A DNA stretch of 64,000 bases from Lottia gigantea (lineage: Eukaryota > Mollusca > Gastropoda > Lottiidae), in NCBI RefSeq assembly GCF_000327385.1, contig NW_008710211.1, positions 1,425,159-1,489,158 on the forward strand, written 5' to 3'. Below, piece by piece: positions 1 to 12,799 of this stretch. The position numbers were made by a program, and so were the translations under genes. Positions within the stretch are counted from its first letter, which is position 1, and each line of letters begins with the position of its first letter. The notes under the pieces were generated by a model. It was not told the DNA's origin. It saw only the letters and a program-made list of their open reading frames with translations, and did no database searches.

Positions 1-451
1 CAAAAATTATTTTATTTTCAACATAATTCTTACAGATTTCCAAAAATGTAATTATTGAAGCAAAACCAACAGTCTTACAAAAAGCAATTTTATATTTCAA
101 CCAAAAAGCCATACAACGTATTAATTAGTTGAAGAAAGTTGACCATCGATTAATTAGAACAAAAGCCTAACTAAGCTACCTGATATTTCAGTTTAAAGAA
201 TGAATAATTCAAAAGGTTGAAGAAAGAATGAATGAATGAAAATTTTATATGAAATAATGAAGAACTGTTGATTTTAATAATAAAACATCTCTCTAGTCTA
301 CCAGCTGCTCAACTCAACTCTTTTCACTTTTTATTACTCTCAGTATTTTTTATTTATTTTAAAGGTAATATCCCCTTTAGTGAAAAAATTTCAATATTTT
401 TTTTATTCATGTTTTTCCTTGTATGATTATTTGCTCCATGGATATAAAACA

Positions 452-1175
452 GTAGGATATAAAACTCCATTTCATTTCATTAGTCCAATAAGATATAGAA
501 CTGTAGGATATAAAACTCTATTTCATTTCATTAGTCCAATAAGATATAGAACTGTAGGATATAAAACTCTATTTCATTTCATTAGTCCAATAAGATATAG
601 AACAGTAGGATATAAAACTCTATTTCATTTCATTAGTCCAATAAGATATAGAACTGTAGGATATAAAACTCTATTTCATTTCATTAGTCCAATAAGATAT
701 AGATTTGTAGGATATAAAACTCTATTTCATTTCATTAGTCCAATAAGATATAGATTTGTAGGATATAAAACTCTATTTCATTTCATTAGTCCAATAAGAT
801 ATAGAACTGTAGGATATAAAACTCTATTTCATTTCATTAGTCCAATAAGATATAGAACTGTAGGATATAAAACTCTATTTCATTTCATTAGTCCAATAAG
901 ATACAGAACAGTAGGATATAAAACTCTATTTCATTTCATTAGTCCAATAAGATACAGAACAGTAGGATATAAAACTCTATTTCATTTCATTAGTTCAATA
1001 AGATACAGAACAGTAGGATGTAAAACTCTATTTCATTTCATTCATCCAATAAGATACAGAACAGTAGGATATAAAACTCTATTTCATTTCATCAGTTCAA
1101 TAAGGTTATAAAGCTCCATTTCATTTCATTAGGTCAATAAGGTACATAACAGTAGGATATAAATTTCTAATCCAT
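452..1175 (+). repeat. 51-bp minisatellite derived from SINE tail, about 14 copies
   Basis: The unit reads GTAGGATATAAAACTCTATT, then TCATTTCATTAGTCCAATAA, then GATATAGAACT (51 bp). Because 51 is a multiple of 3 it creates a 243-codon open frame with a 17-residue repeat (VGYKTLFHFISPIRYR + T/F), which is not a real gene. The unit equals the 3' end of the local SINE: compare the SINE tail at 3003-3058, ATTAGTCCGTATGGTGCAG then AAAAGTAGGACGTAAAACTC then ATTTCATTTCATT. Edge copies near 1100-1175 are diverged. Confidence 0.92.
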
Positions 1176-1615
1176 TTGATTAGCCCAATAACGCCCAACA
1201 TTAGACACAACACTCTTTTCATGATATAAATGGTAAACCACATTTAAAACACAACATAAAAGTGGTATCACTCCTTTAAAGAGACAGAATTTTAAGAGTT
1301 TTACGGTAATTTTTCAATGAAACACTGATCACAACAATTTATAAAGTGAGAAAGTAATTTGATGTATGGTAAGAAAGTTGTCATGGCGATATTTCTATTT
1401 ACTTCGGTTACACTTTCAATTCACCACGGTTACCTAGTTTAAGAGTATTAATGGTCTGAAAGGACATCATTGTCAGCCAATCATTCGCATTGATTTACTT
1501 CAACGTCAAGTTTCTGGAATTCAATACAAAGATTTTAACGGCTTTCGTTTCCAATTTCATCCTCTGGTGCTACGAGCAGTGATGTGGCTTCTCTAGTTAA
1601 AGATACCAGGTAATA

Positions 1616-1780
1616 GAGCCCTGTTTCACAAAATTTTAATCAAGATGATTTTTGTCTTTCAGTCAATTGATTGGTCAATCACTAAAATTTATTTTAAGTT
1701 CATAGATATCAACCAATCAGATTACTGTATTTCTTCAAATCTTGATTGTATCTTTGTTAAAATTTTGAGAAACAGGCCTC
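1616..1780. mobile_element. MITE family D, 165 bp, TIR GAG(C/G)CCTGTTTC
   Basis: The ends are inverted: GAGCCCTGTTTCACAAAATT on the left and, on the opposite strand, GAGGCCTGTTTCTCAAAATT. The interior has CTGATTGG/CCAATCAG-type inverted motifs. A second, partial copy is at 14279-14398. There is no coding capacity. Confidence 0.75.
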
Positions 1781-2194
1781 AGATTTTTAAATTGAAATAA
1801 ACATTGTTTATGCAATATGTGGAAAGGAATCCATTTGCAGTGTGCAATGAGGAAAAGATAAAGGAATGAAGGGATGTATGCTACTAATCTGCTGGTATTG
1901 GATTAAATTAATGTGTTTTAATATTATGTACCTTATTGTTGATTAAAATCCTAAACCTTCAGAGGAGGATTATATGCAATTATATTATTTTTCAACTATA
2001 AATTAATTGGGCCTCAAAGATATCTCCAAATTTGAGAAAATTGAACATCTATGATGAATGAGTAACTTGTTACTTTTAAAGCACCCAAGCTATATACATT
2101 GCATGATTCTCTTTTACCTTTCATTACAAATAAATCATTTTAAGGTTTAACAATTTTTAAGGTAACAATAAGGTGAATAAGAGTAATTTTTCTT

Positions 2195-2525
2195 AATGAC
2201 AGGTAATAAAAATATCCCTTTAAGCGTACCAGCAGGCAGTGATCAATATGTCAGTTTTAAAACAGTTTAAGTTTGAATTGAATGACAAAAAGTGTGGTGA
2301 ATGGAAATGAAAATGGGTCATTTTTCTGAGAGCTGTAAATATTTTTTATAAATACTTCATAAACTTGTCCGTTTTAGCCTACCACCAGGCAGTGATCAAC
2401 ATTTCAACAAATTTGGTGAATGGAAGTGAAAGTGGGTCATTTTTCTAATTGTAAACATTTTCAATGAATAACAGGAAATAAAAATGTCCCTTTAAGCCTA
2501 CCACGTTACTGATCAATATGGTAGT
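2195..2525. repeat. degenerate tandem repeat
   Basis: Three diverged copies of a block containing CCCTTTAAGC(C/G)TACCA, GGCAGTGATCAA and GTGAATGGAA(G/A)TGAAA, at about 2205, 2365 and 2475. No function is apparent. Confidence 0.6.
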
Positions 2526-2925
2526 GAATTGTAAGAGGTTTACGGTAGTTTAAACCATGGTATAGGTGATGAACAGAGACAGAACAATAACTAGACCAGC
2601 CCTTCATCCTGGTTATTATTAACTTTATAAATCTTAATACAAGCCAGGTTATAGCCCTTAACAATTTGGTCTTTATTCAGTGGCTTTCACTTCAATTATT
2701 GATTATTACAGGGGTTTAATCATAAATTACACCTATAGTAGAACATTTGTAGAATATTAATGTAGGACACAATTTTATAGATAACAATTACTTTAATAAA
2801 TAGCTTGCGACGTTTCAATGCAGATACTTTCATCGTTCACCTTGTTCCCCACCTGCTTTATTTGTAATCATCTTTATATTATTTACTAATTAGATAATCA
2901 TTACTCAATATCCTTGACAGTTGGA

Positions 2926-3060
2926 AATTGAAAAAGAGCAGGCTAATGCTGCTGTCCTGCGTAATTTCTCTCATTGCACCAAGCATGGCGTTGCTTGTCT
3001 TCATTAGTCCGTATGGTGCAGAAAAGTAGGACGTAAAACTCAATTCATTTCATTTCATTA
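2926..3060 (+). mobile_element. tRNA-SINE copy, 5'-truncated
   Basis: The central and tail part of the SINE in plus orientation: TTGAAAAAGAGCAGGCTAAT, then TAGTCCGTATGGTGCAG, then GTAGGACGTAAAACTC and an ATTTC tail. The tRNA head is missing. The only large plus-oriented piece seen. Confidence 0.85.
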
Positions 3061-5459
3061 CTCAATTAGATTAAGCCTTTGTTTCTCAATGTAATCACTT
3101 TGTAAGTAATCACTTGTTTTACTAACTTTATTCTCATTGCTCTGTTATTTTGCCAATTCGAGAAAAAGGCGAAAAACCTGGAGTTAAGTCTTCTTTTTCA
3201 ATCAAGATTTGAAATCCTTAAATTAGCATCACAATGATTATATCAACATGTAGATAATTTCAAGGGGAATTACTCTAAAGTGAAATCTGAAAATTTTCAC
3301 AAGTGGCACATGGACCCCTTTTTAATCTCAGCCCTTCAATTGCTTGATAAAGACCAAAGTACCTTCGCGGAAACATCGCAAGTTATTTATAAAAGTAATT
3401 GATATCCATAAAATTGTGTCCATTTTTTTATTACCCAATTACTATATGCCACTTGTAGAAGTCATTTGTAGAATGTAGTAAATTTTACATCCTGCTTTCA
3501 GGCACCTGATATGGCAGATAAGGACAAACCATGTGCAATGAGGGAAATTTTGCCATGACAATACATTTAGATTTTTATCTGTCAATGGATCTTAATTGTT
3601 CAGTCTGTAACATTAAGCATCTTAATTAAGCAGATCAATTTATTTGCTTATTTCAAATCAAAATTCTTCCACCTTTGAATCTTAAAAAGTATTGTTAAAG
3701 ATTATAAATTTAAGTTATATTCTAAACTTTGATTCTAACGGAACTTAATTCACGATTTGAGACGGAAATTCCATTATAGTTTACAATCATAAATATATTC
3801 TAAATTCTAAACTTTCATTTCAATATTACTATATTAAATTATTTTATATTTGAGGTCGAAATTCAATTCCGTCTTATTCCATCAATTTATTTAAGATCTT
3901 CATTCATGCTTTTAAAACCTTTCTAAGTTTACACTTGGAATCAATATTCTGAATTTCTAGGTATATATTTCTGAGAAATTAAAATTGATTTTTATAAAAA
4001 AAACTTCATGCAGCTTCCTGAGAACATTGATTTTCACCCTTGAAGATGATTGGATGAAAATGGAGTGGGTTTTCAGTAAAGAAGGTAGAAATAGTTAGAA
4101 TTGATTTGTAACCAATGAAAGTTGGTGTATTTAATGATTGAATGTAGAGCAAGTTATGGCTGGTCACGTTCATCTGTGACAACTGACATTGATGGCTTAA
4201 ACATTGCCGAGGACTCAATAAACCACAGCAGGGCTGTTGATTTGGCTCTATTTGCCGTGAAATATCTCTTAAATTAAAAGATAGTTTGGCAGTGACAAGT
4301 GACAAAAACCATTTCAGAAAATGCTGAATCAATAAAGTACAGGCTGTGAATTTCAACGATCCCTCGACAGTTGAGAATCCAGGGTGAAAAGGCTCATTGC
4401 ATTTTCCAAACAGGAACAGAAAAGTAGGAAAAGAAGTTTGGAATTATTCTCTTGTTTATCAGTTGTATAAAGTCAGAACTCCATCATTTGCCAAAAACAT
4501 TTTTCGCTTAATAAAGGGATCCGTCTCGAAATGTAACCACATTTACTCTAATTGTATTGACATTTTACCTACTGTTTGCACGTTATCGTGTGATTTAATT
4601 TTAAAAAAAAAACGTTAATTTAAACAGATCATCACCAATATATAAAATCATCAAATAATTCATTTAAAGTATTTTGGTAGTAACCTCCCCTAGCACCAAA
4701 TGCCCCTAAAAGATCAGAGAACAAAGTATCATCCAGACGCTACCAAGCATCAAGCCCCTCCCCCATAAAATTCCTCCACCTCTCACTCTTTTAATTTGTC
4801 TTCTCAATTTGTTCGTACCACTACTCTCATATTGGTAGAACTGATCAAAAGTACCCCCAGACTAATTGGTCTCCAGCCCACCCTGTCTGGCTTCAACCAG
4901 GATCTAATTATACTACAACATGCTCTTTACTGTAAAAAATTCACTGATTACCATCAGCGTCAGCCTTGAGGTTCCTTTTTTCATTTTAAATGATTTCAAA
5001 ACAAAATATTTCTAATGCAACATTTGTAACAATGTGTGTCCGCAATTTCAGAAAATTTTCTTTTAGACGCATTTTGCAAATGAATTTTTATGTTTGTCTA
5101 ATCTTAATACTTATACATCTATATCTTAACTGTGTGGACTCTCTAAAAGAGTTGTATTTTTGAAGGGAAAATGAAATCGTAAATGAAAAAAGAAATTTCA
5201 AGGCATAGTTTGATTTCGAGTAAAAATAAAAATAAAAAGAGATGTTGAAAAGATTTTATTTCTTTCATCTTTCCAGTCTTCATTATTTTATTTTTTCAGA
5301 TTTTTTTTTAAAATTCGACTAGCTGATACAATCAAACAACACAAGACAAAAAATGAAGAAGCAACTTAGGATCATACACAGACTATGTCAAATGAAGTGG
5401 GTGCTGAATTTTATGGATTTGTCCACAGAGGAATTTTCAAGTGGATGTTACTTCAGAGG

Positions 5460-5808
5460 TTAAAGGGACAGGTGGGCCATTTTCAGGGGTCGATTTAGTT
5501 GAATATTGAATAGTCTACAGAAGCGCTAGAAATGTACGGAAAATCGCATAATTCCTTTAAAAATATCTCAAACTAGGAATTTTACTCACTATTTCCATAA
5601 ATGTCTTTTCTACATATGATAGAGACAGTTAAAAAGATGACACTTCTTTTTAACTTTCAAACGCAGATAATTTTGACACACATGGATTTGAAGGCTCAAA
5701 TTTGGATGGTGAGCTGTAAACACTATTACTGATAAGTTTAGCTAAAAAATTCCCGTTTCTGAGACTAAGGTACGATTGGTCAAAAAATGGCCCTACATGT
5801 CCCTTTAA
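5460..5808 (+). mobile_element. MITE family A, 349 bp, TTAA ends
   Basis: The left end TTAAAGGGACAGGTGGGCC is the inverse of the right end, GGCCCTACATGTCCCTTTAA. TTAA at both termini is consistent with a TTAA target site. Two related copies lie at 14752-15095 (same orientation) and 24576-24908 (inverted), sharing a central ATGGATTTGAAGGCTCAAAT block and a CTAAGGTACGATT block. The 60-codon ORF at 5650-5832 is inside it and is not a gene. Confidence 0.85.
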
Positions 5809-8151
5809 TATTTTATTTCCAATTATTCTCAAAGCACATTTTGTATATTAAATGAAGAAATGATTTTGGTTCTCTGAAGAAATCCATGAAAATTAGTCCC
5901 CACAAATAATAAGAATGAATAAAGAGAAATGAACTATAGATGAGGGAGTTTTATGACAATGATTGAATATATTGATGGAAATTGTGAGTAAAATTCTGTT
6001 TTTATGCACTTGTTTGTCCCTTTGTATTAGTTACACCCACAGGGCACACAAGGTTTAGGTGTAGTATATAATAAAGCTTGTTTATATTCAACTTCCTGTG
6101 CTCCTCAAGAGAAAGCAAGATCTACTTTTCTCTGACAGAAGTAACTGTGTTCACAGAAGTATGTCCAGTCGATTTCAGTATAAAAGTGGAGAATGATTTC
6201 AGATCGAGTCTGTGATAAATATTGTCAACAAAATATACAAAGAGAATATTAAGATATTATACTACAGTCTAGAGTCCAGTTTTATTGTATGTGATATAGG
6301 GAGCTAATTAATTCAGTATTCAGACTTGGATCTACAAGCTAATAGCCTAACAATCAGCCTGAATTAAGCGGGACACTGAGCTCTGTTTCGTAGGTTAGGA
6401 TTGGTTCAAACATGGAAAGTCTTATCCCATTGGCTTAACGTTGGTTTTCTCATTCTATTTTTAGGCATAAGCGTTCTGCGCCATGCTACATCCAAAGCAT
6501 ATCACGTGACCCTTGTATGTAACTGGGTCAGGTCAGGTCAACAAGAGGAATTCCTACCCAAAATTGTGTCCAGTATCCAACCCAAAGCTGTCATTGATGA
6601 GGCTAGAAAACTAATAGCTCAAGTTATTTTGTACTCTGACAGTGATTTGTGAATATTATTTGAAAGGTTAGCAAAAAATCAAAAATAATTTGTTACATAG
6701 TAACACAAATAAGAAGCAATTTTGATATGGCATTGTTATTTTGATTCAAAAATAGCACATTCCTCAGAAAACAAAAATAATGACGATTTTTGAAATAAAA
6801 AATCTAGAGTGACTATGAATATAATATGTCCTAGTAAACTATGGTTCTAGTTAATGATATTTGGTGATGAAACGAAAACGATTTAAAAGTTTTGAGCAAA
6901 TTTAAAATATAAGTAGTTGTTGGTTTTAATGAAGATGATGTAAAACAATATGGTGGATTGTGAAGATGGTGTGATGGGAGAGAATCTGGTATGAAAAAAT
7001 TACGCTGGCAAATGGTTGAATTTCTAGTGTCTAGTTTTGTTTTGGTACCATGTTTGCAGTAAAAATTTCAGGCACTTTATGCACAATGTCTTGGTAGAAT
7101 TCATTGAACTATGGAACTATCGTGGATATTTTTTGCAGATTTTTCAGAAATTTAGTAGATCTCAAGATGTCTTCCATCTGCTCCTCGGCAAAAACACCGT
7201 TTTTTTTTTAAGATAATTCTTTTTTTCAGAGAATGCTTGGACAAACCTCTTGGAATTGCCAGATTATTTGAACCCATACAGCTGGGTAAACTAGAATAAA
7301 CACAATAGATGACTTATTCTGTACCAAATTTACAGCTGGGTAAACTAGAATGAGGATAAAAAGTTATTTGAGGCCACGCGTCTTTTGCAAGAAATAGAAA
7401 TTCAACCAATTGTTTTATTTTGCTATCAATAAATGTATGGAAAGTAATCCATCAGAAAAAGAGAAAAGGAAAAGTTCACGAGGCATTCCTTCAAAGTTTC
7501 TACGTAAAATAAAGTCAGTGGCTATGACAGTTGACCTACAAGCGAATTAAAAAGCACATGCACTTTTGGTTGATTTTTCTGGCTGGAGAGATACAACTGA
7601 AAATAATGCATAATCCGTAGTCATAGTAACATCCAAGATGAAAACTAAAAGGAATTGGACTAAAACCACAACATCGGTAATTTGTTGTTACTATAGAAAC
7701 TAAATCATCCAATCACAAATATAATCCAGGTCACTGATTGGTCTATCCAGCATGCAGTAATCCAATCAAAACACTCGCATCAATGATTTAAAACACATTT
7801 CACTCCTACTAAATATTCCGATTGAAAACCCCGAAGATTAACACGCAATATCTTCACGTACAACGCTACGCTATTTTTATCAACACATTATTTTGATATT
7901 CTCACACAAACACTATTAGCTGATTGGCTAAAATACAGCCATGTTGATTATAGGTGACCAATAAAATCACTCCTATAGAAATTTAAATATTAACCAATAA
8001 ATATCAATGGCTACATGCAGCAGTTTAATTGGTCTGCAAAATTCAAAATTATTTGTTCCGAATTCACAAAGATAATAAATTAAAATATTGTGTCTCCATA
8101 GAAACAGGAAGTGTGTTATCACCTATTAAAAGTATCATTCCTCTCACTTAC

Positions 8152-8719
8152 CGAAGCAATGTCTTGTTGGGGTGACGGCGCTGATTCCTCGCAGGACGTC
8201 TGAGATCGAGTCATCGACGATGACATTGCACCAGGCAGAGTCCGTGCATCACTTCCTTGTAGTAAATCGGGCATCGTGTTTGCATAAGCCACTTCTGGGG
8301 ACTTTGTACCCGATGGTCCATCATTTTTCGATTTTCTTAACGTGTTTCGAAATCCTTCAAATATGGTCTTTCTGGGTTTGGGAGATTCCGAATTGAGTCC
8401 ATCAGATGAAGTTGAGGATGATGGAGTAGCTTTTTGACCAATCACTTTCAGTTGTTTATCGTTAGTGAGGTCTTTCGATGTTTCTGTCGGAGTGTTCGGA
8501 CATGACATCTGATCTTCTCCACGTTCAGCTATAGCATCCACCGGAAGCGGATTCGGTACCGATTTACACCGTTCTGGATCTTTACTTTGTTGTGAATGTT
8601 TTGACTTTGTTTGGGCGGCGAGAGGAGACGGCCCAGGTGGCCCTCCTTTAGACTGAGGGTGGGACTGAGTCTTACGTAACTGAGAGTCTCTTGGCAAACT
8701 GCCAAATTCTGGAGCCGAG
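8152..8719 (-). CDS. trio: trio exon: Ser/Pro-rich linker after GEF2
   Basis: A 568-nt exon, acceptor TTTGTTACAG, donor TCG|GTAAGT, ending in phase 0. It begins SAPEFGSLPRDSQLRKTQSH and is rich in Ser, Pro, Thr and Gln with little hydrophobic content. One conserved-looking basic block is KPRKTIFEGFRNTLRKSKND, possibly an amphipathic or binding motif. In TRIO/kalirin this region is a low-complexity linker before SH3-2. If the donor is not used, the frame continues VSERNDTFNR and stops at about 8119, which would give a protein ending after GEF2. Confidence 0.88.
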
Positions 8720-10532
8720 CTGTAACAAATTTTAAACAAATGCTAAGGAACAGGAGAAGGTTATAGCCAAACTAAATTAAAAGTAGAACCAATGCAAAAA
8801 TAATTCAAAATTAACATTGATTATAGTTTCAACTGAAAAAGATCAGCACAATTTGAAATTCAAGCAACCTTTCGGAAGAAATTCAGAGCTTATTTTAGAT
8901 TCTGTGATATCACATCAGTAATTGCCAAAAAATTAAAGAAGGCTTAGACAGTATTTGCAATCATGTCCGGACCATTACACCAAAATTCCAAATTTTGAAA
9001 ACTGAATCCATATAAACTCTGAGTTTTTCAAGTTAAGGTTTTAACTATTAAAATGTGCTGTATTAACTTTTTTAAACTTTAAGATGATAAAAATATAAAG
9101 TAATATTTCTGTGTGGGTACCTTTTTTTAAAACTCAAATAATTCTAAAATATCGTAACATCACAATGTTGTTGGTCTGAAAAAACAGGAAATAAATAAAC
9201 AAAATATTATTTCTATCTGTCGAAAACAAAAAATATAATCAATTTCATTTCATATTTTAGAGGTATTTTTAATGTTACAATACCCTACTTTTGTATTCTC
9301 ATGGTCTTCAAAACTAAGGAATTTTACGATTCTTTCCAAAAGACTTTGATCTTTGCCTTATAATGTCAGAATAACATATTGCAAGTAAACAAACCTATAT
9401 GCAGAGAAGCATAAAGGTAAGCATACCCTGCCTTGCTGGTGACACCAGCCACTGTAGTGTAACAGAGCCAAGTTTATTGTCCAGGACTAGAAAAAGGTAA
9501 AAGGAATGTGGCATTTTTGAATTGTGATAGAACTTGATGTCAGATGTATAAACAGAAAGGGTAACATAAGGTGGTAAATATTATCCACCCAGCCTTTAGA
9601 AGTAGTCAATATATTTTCATTATTAGTAACGATTGAATTGACAGGTATCAGGAAATATGTGAATCAGAATCTAACAATGATGTCCAGATCTAAAATGACT
9701 CATGAAGTTAGTAGAAGCAAAAAGAAGAGCAAGACTTCCGAGACGAAAGTTTAGGTTAAAAATTCTCCAATTTTGCAGACTTAATTCTTAGTCACAGAAT
9801 CAGTTAGCTCAGCATTCTGTATATTTTGAATATTTTGACTGAATATTTGTCCTTTTTTTCTCAGATGAAGAATATGATTTAAGTGTTGGTGAATAAACTG
9901 TGAAAATCTATAGGAAGTGATGGGATTTCAGGGTTCTTTTTTAACAATTCCACTTTTATCACATTTTTTCCAGTTCTGCAAATTTCACATGAGAAATAGA
10001 TTGTGAGCTTTTATTTCATTTCACTTCAGCATTTTCTATTTAGTTACATCATATCTTATTTTTCCTTCACTCAAGGGAAAAATCTTACGCATTTCTGAGA
10101 TTACAAAAAATCACACTTATTTAAACTTTCTATCGCATAATTCTGTAGCCATGGCAATGATCATTTTATTCAAACAACCTTCAAAATCAAGTCAAGTTTC
10201 AAATTATGATTTTGTTAATTTCAGTCCTGATGAGGATTCAATATCCAAAACACACCTGAACAACATAAGATGAGTAAATCATCAAGCGTTGATACATGTT
10301 CAAAATGTTGATCTGTCCATTCAATAGAAATTTCTAGAGTTTGACTTCGTTAAATAAATATCAACAGCAGAAATATTACTTTATATATAATGATACATTG
10401 TTATCCTTAGAATTGTTAACAAAACGGATGGTTTCATGCAAAAAAACAGAACTAGTAGAAGTTTGATCCATGCTGTGAGATTATATGGTTAGAATAATGA
10501 GTTATGTTGAACAAACAGAAGAATGTACTTAC
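8720..10532 (-). other. intron of trio
   Basis: 1.8 kb of AT-rich intron. A short block at 9408-9470 (TAAGCATACCCTGCC...CACCAG) recurs at 51375-51420. I see nothing else in it. Confidence 0.8.
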
Positions 10533-10578
10533 AGTTCTTTGGTCAGTTCTTTTTGATAGGCTATTGGTGATTGCAAGG
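10533..10578 (-). CDS. trio: trio exon: post-PH2 segment
   Basis: A 46-nt exon, acceptor AATTTTTCAG, donor GTAAGT, completing an Ala codon and leaving two bases of a Leu codon. The peptide ALQSPIAYQKELTKEL matches vertebrate ALTSPIEYQRN directly after PH2, so the short exon is well supported despite its size. Confidence 0.92.
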
Positions 10579-10678
10579 CTGAAAAATTAGCAAAATCAAA
10601 TTTATTATATGTCTTCTGACATCCATATTTTGTATAATAATATACACAAGAGATTGTATTCTTGCAACGAGCTAAGCG

Positions 10679-11785
10679 CTAGGATATCCTAGAAACAGTG
10701 TTAGAAGTTAAGACCCTAGGATATCCTAGACACAGTGTTAGAAGTTAAGAGCTAGGATATCCTAGAAACAGTGTTAGAAGTTAAGAGCCTAGGATATCCT
10801 AGACACAGTGTTAGAAGTTAAGAGCCTAGGATATCCTAGACACAGTGCTAGAAGTTATGACCCTAGGATATCCTAGAAACAGTGCTAGAAGTTATGACCC
10901 TAGGATATCCAAGAAACAGTGCTAGAAGTTATGACCCTAGGATATCCTAGAAACAGTGCTAGAAGTTATGACCCTAGGATATCCAAGAAACAGTGTTAGA
11001 AGTTATGACCCTAGGATATCCTAGAAACAGTGCTAGAAGTTATGACCCTAGGATATCCAAGAAACAGTGTTAGAAGTTATGACCCTAGGATATCCTAGAA
11101 ACAGTGTTAAAAGTTATGACCCTAGGATATCCAAGAAACAGTGCTAGAAGTTATGACCCTAGGATATCCTAGAAACAGTGCTAGAAGTTATAACCCTAGG
11201 ATATCCAAGAAACAGTGTTAGAAGTTATGACCCTAGGATATCCTAGAAACAGTGTTAAAAGTTATGACCCTAGGATATCCAAGAAACAGTGCTGGAAGTT
11301 ATGACCCTAGGATATCCAAGAAACAGTGCTAGAAGTTATGACCCTAGGATATCCTAGAAACAGTGCTAGAAGTTATGACCCTAGGATATCCTAGAAACAG
11401 TGCTAGAAGTTAAGAGCCTAGGATATCCTAGAAACAGTGTTAGAAGTTATGACCCTAGGATATCCTAGAAACAGTGTTAAAAGTTATGACCCTAGGATAT
11501 CCAAGAAACAGTGCTAGAAGTTATGACCCTAGGATATCCTAGAAACAGTGTTAAAAGTTATGACCCTAGGATATCCAAGAAACAGTGCTAGAAGTTATGA
11601 CCCTAGGATATCCTAGAAACAGTGTTAGAAGTTAAAACCCTAGGATATCCTAGAAACAGTGCTAGAAGTTATAACCCTAGGATATCCAAGAAACAGTGTT
11701 AGAAGTTATGACCCTAGGATATCCTAGAAACAGTGTTAAAAGTTATGACCCTAGGATATCCTAGAAACAGTGCTAGAAGTTATGA
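10679..11785. repeat. 37-bp minisatellite derived from foldback element, about 30 copies
   Basis: The unit is CCTAGGATATCCTAGAAACA then GTGCTAGAAGTTATGAC (37 bp), with variants CCTAG/CCAAG, GTGTT/GTGCT and TATGA/TAAGA arranged in higher-order blocks. Each unit carries the palindrome AGGATATCCT (EcoRV-type core). The array starts directly after GTATTCTTGCAACGAGCTAAG, which is the end of the foldback element family at 16131-16245 and 16698-16802. It lies in the intron between the PH2 exon and the 46-nt exon. Confidence 0.93.
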
Positions 11786-12362
11786 CTTTTCAAAATAAAA
11801 TCAAGATCTATCTTGACATACTACTAGTGTATAGTGGTTCAGAGAATACAAAGATGTACTTTCAAGGATTAGTTTATTTTGTTTCAAGGTAGAATAAACA
11901 GTAATTGAAACTTCAACACATCAACTCTATGTGTTCATTTCATTTTAAACTACCTTCATATAAAAAAGACTGCTCATAGTTATGTTTTAAAAAGTCATCC
12001 GATAACTTTATTTACTTTATTGTATACTAACTACAAGTCAAACTTTTATTTAGAAAAGTCCAACAGATAGCTGAACCTTAGATGTTTGATACAGAAGGAT
12101 TTAGCCGAATTGTCTAGCAAAGATCAACTAATTGGCAGTTTTTGGGGTTGGACGGTTTTCATAGTAAAGATATGAATGAATTGTATCATGCTTTTGTCGA
12201 GACTTAAGCTTTTGGCAGATATGTGGGGGAAACCGATGTTCGGGTGGTGCGGTCTTCACAGTTTTCACTGTATTAGCTGTGATAAGAATGAAGACCACTT
12301 TATCTCATTTAGTTTATTTCGCATCCAAGAAGAGATGGAAACAATTTATAAAAATAACTAAC

Positions 12363-12540
12363 CTCTAAGAAAGTCGCCTTGCATATCTAAAATACTTCTA
12401 ATTTCTTTCACCCACGTATCTTTATTATCAGCTGATGGGGCTTGAATTATCAATTTTAAATCTGACCCTGGCGTTCTATCTATTAACATAAATTTGGTGG
12501 GGTCGTTTTCTACAGTATTAGACATTGCCATCTTATTGAC
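12363..12540 (-). CDS. trio: trio exon: PH2 C-terminal half
   Basis: A 178-nt exon, acceptor AATTTCAG, donor GTTAGT; phase 0 in, one base out. NTVENDPTKFMLIDRTPGSD aligns with vertebrate ENVENDPCKFALTSRTGD, and NKDTWVKEIRSIL is the C-terminal PH helix with its conserved Trp. It ends MQGDFLR. Confidence 0.95.
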
Positions 12541-12608
12541 CTGAAATTGTAACGAGTTTGATGTTAATTAATCTTAATTAAATGGATTATCTGTAGTTGG
12601 ACATATTC

Positions 12609-12799
12609 TTAACCCTTTGAACCCTGAGTGTGAATGAAATATAACATCATATACCCTGAACTCTGAAGTAATAAAAGTAAAAGTGTATGACGTTAACGTT
12701 GTATGACGTCACTTAGTAACGACCGGTATACCGGCTGCTCGGGTATATATTGCGTTAGTGTGCAGCCGGTAAACCGGCCGCTAGGGATGAAAGGGTTAA
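12609..12799. mobile_element. piggyBac-type MITE, 191 bp
   Basis: Flanked by TTAA on both sides. The left end TTAACCCTTTGAACCCTGAG mirrors the right end GCTAGGGATGAAAGGGTTAA. CCCTTT-type termini next to TTAA are the hallmark of piggyBac superfamily ends. The interior is unusually GC-rich for this window, with ACCGGTATACCGG and CAGCCGGTAAACCGGCC palindromic segments and TGACGT motifs. No transposase. Confidence 0.85.

Larger units (their letters stand above)
1..8151 (-). other. intron or 3' region of trio, no exon recognised
   Basis: 8.1 kb after the last exon seen. It holds a SINE-tail minisatellite, two MITEs, a partial SINE and weak repeats. No SH3-2, Ig or kinase exon is recognisable on the minus strand. 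The plus-strand ORFs here (for example 6401-6652) have no recognisable family match and are probably chance. Confidence 0.6.

Noticed and set aside
380-1111. 243-codon plus-strand ORF with 17-residue repeats
   Set aside because: It is the translation of a 51-bp minisatellite derived from a SINE tail; no unique sequence, signal or domain supports a protein.
4006-4618. 116-codon minus ORF and 73-codon plus ORF
   Set aside because: No family match, no splice-consistent context and ordinary AT-rich composition; treated as chance frames.
6401-6652. 83-codon plus ORF with a hydrophobic stretch
   Set aside because: No recognisable domain; its one hydrophobic run (FLILFLGISVL) is not enough to call a gene.
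10679-11785. CRISPR-like array
   Set aside because: The units are contiguous 37-bp repeats with no unique spacers, in a eukaryotic intron; it is a minisatellite.
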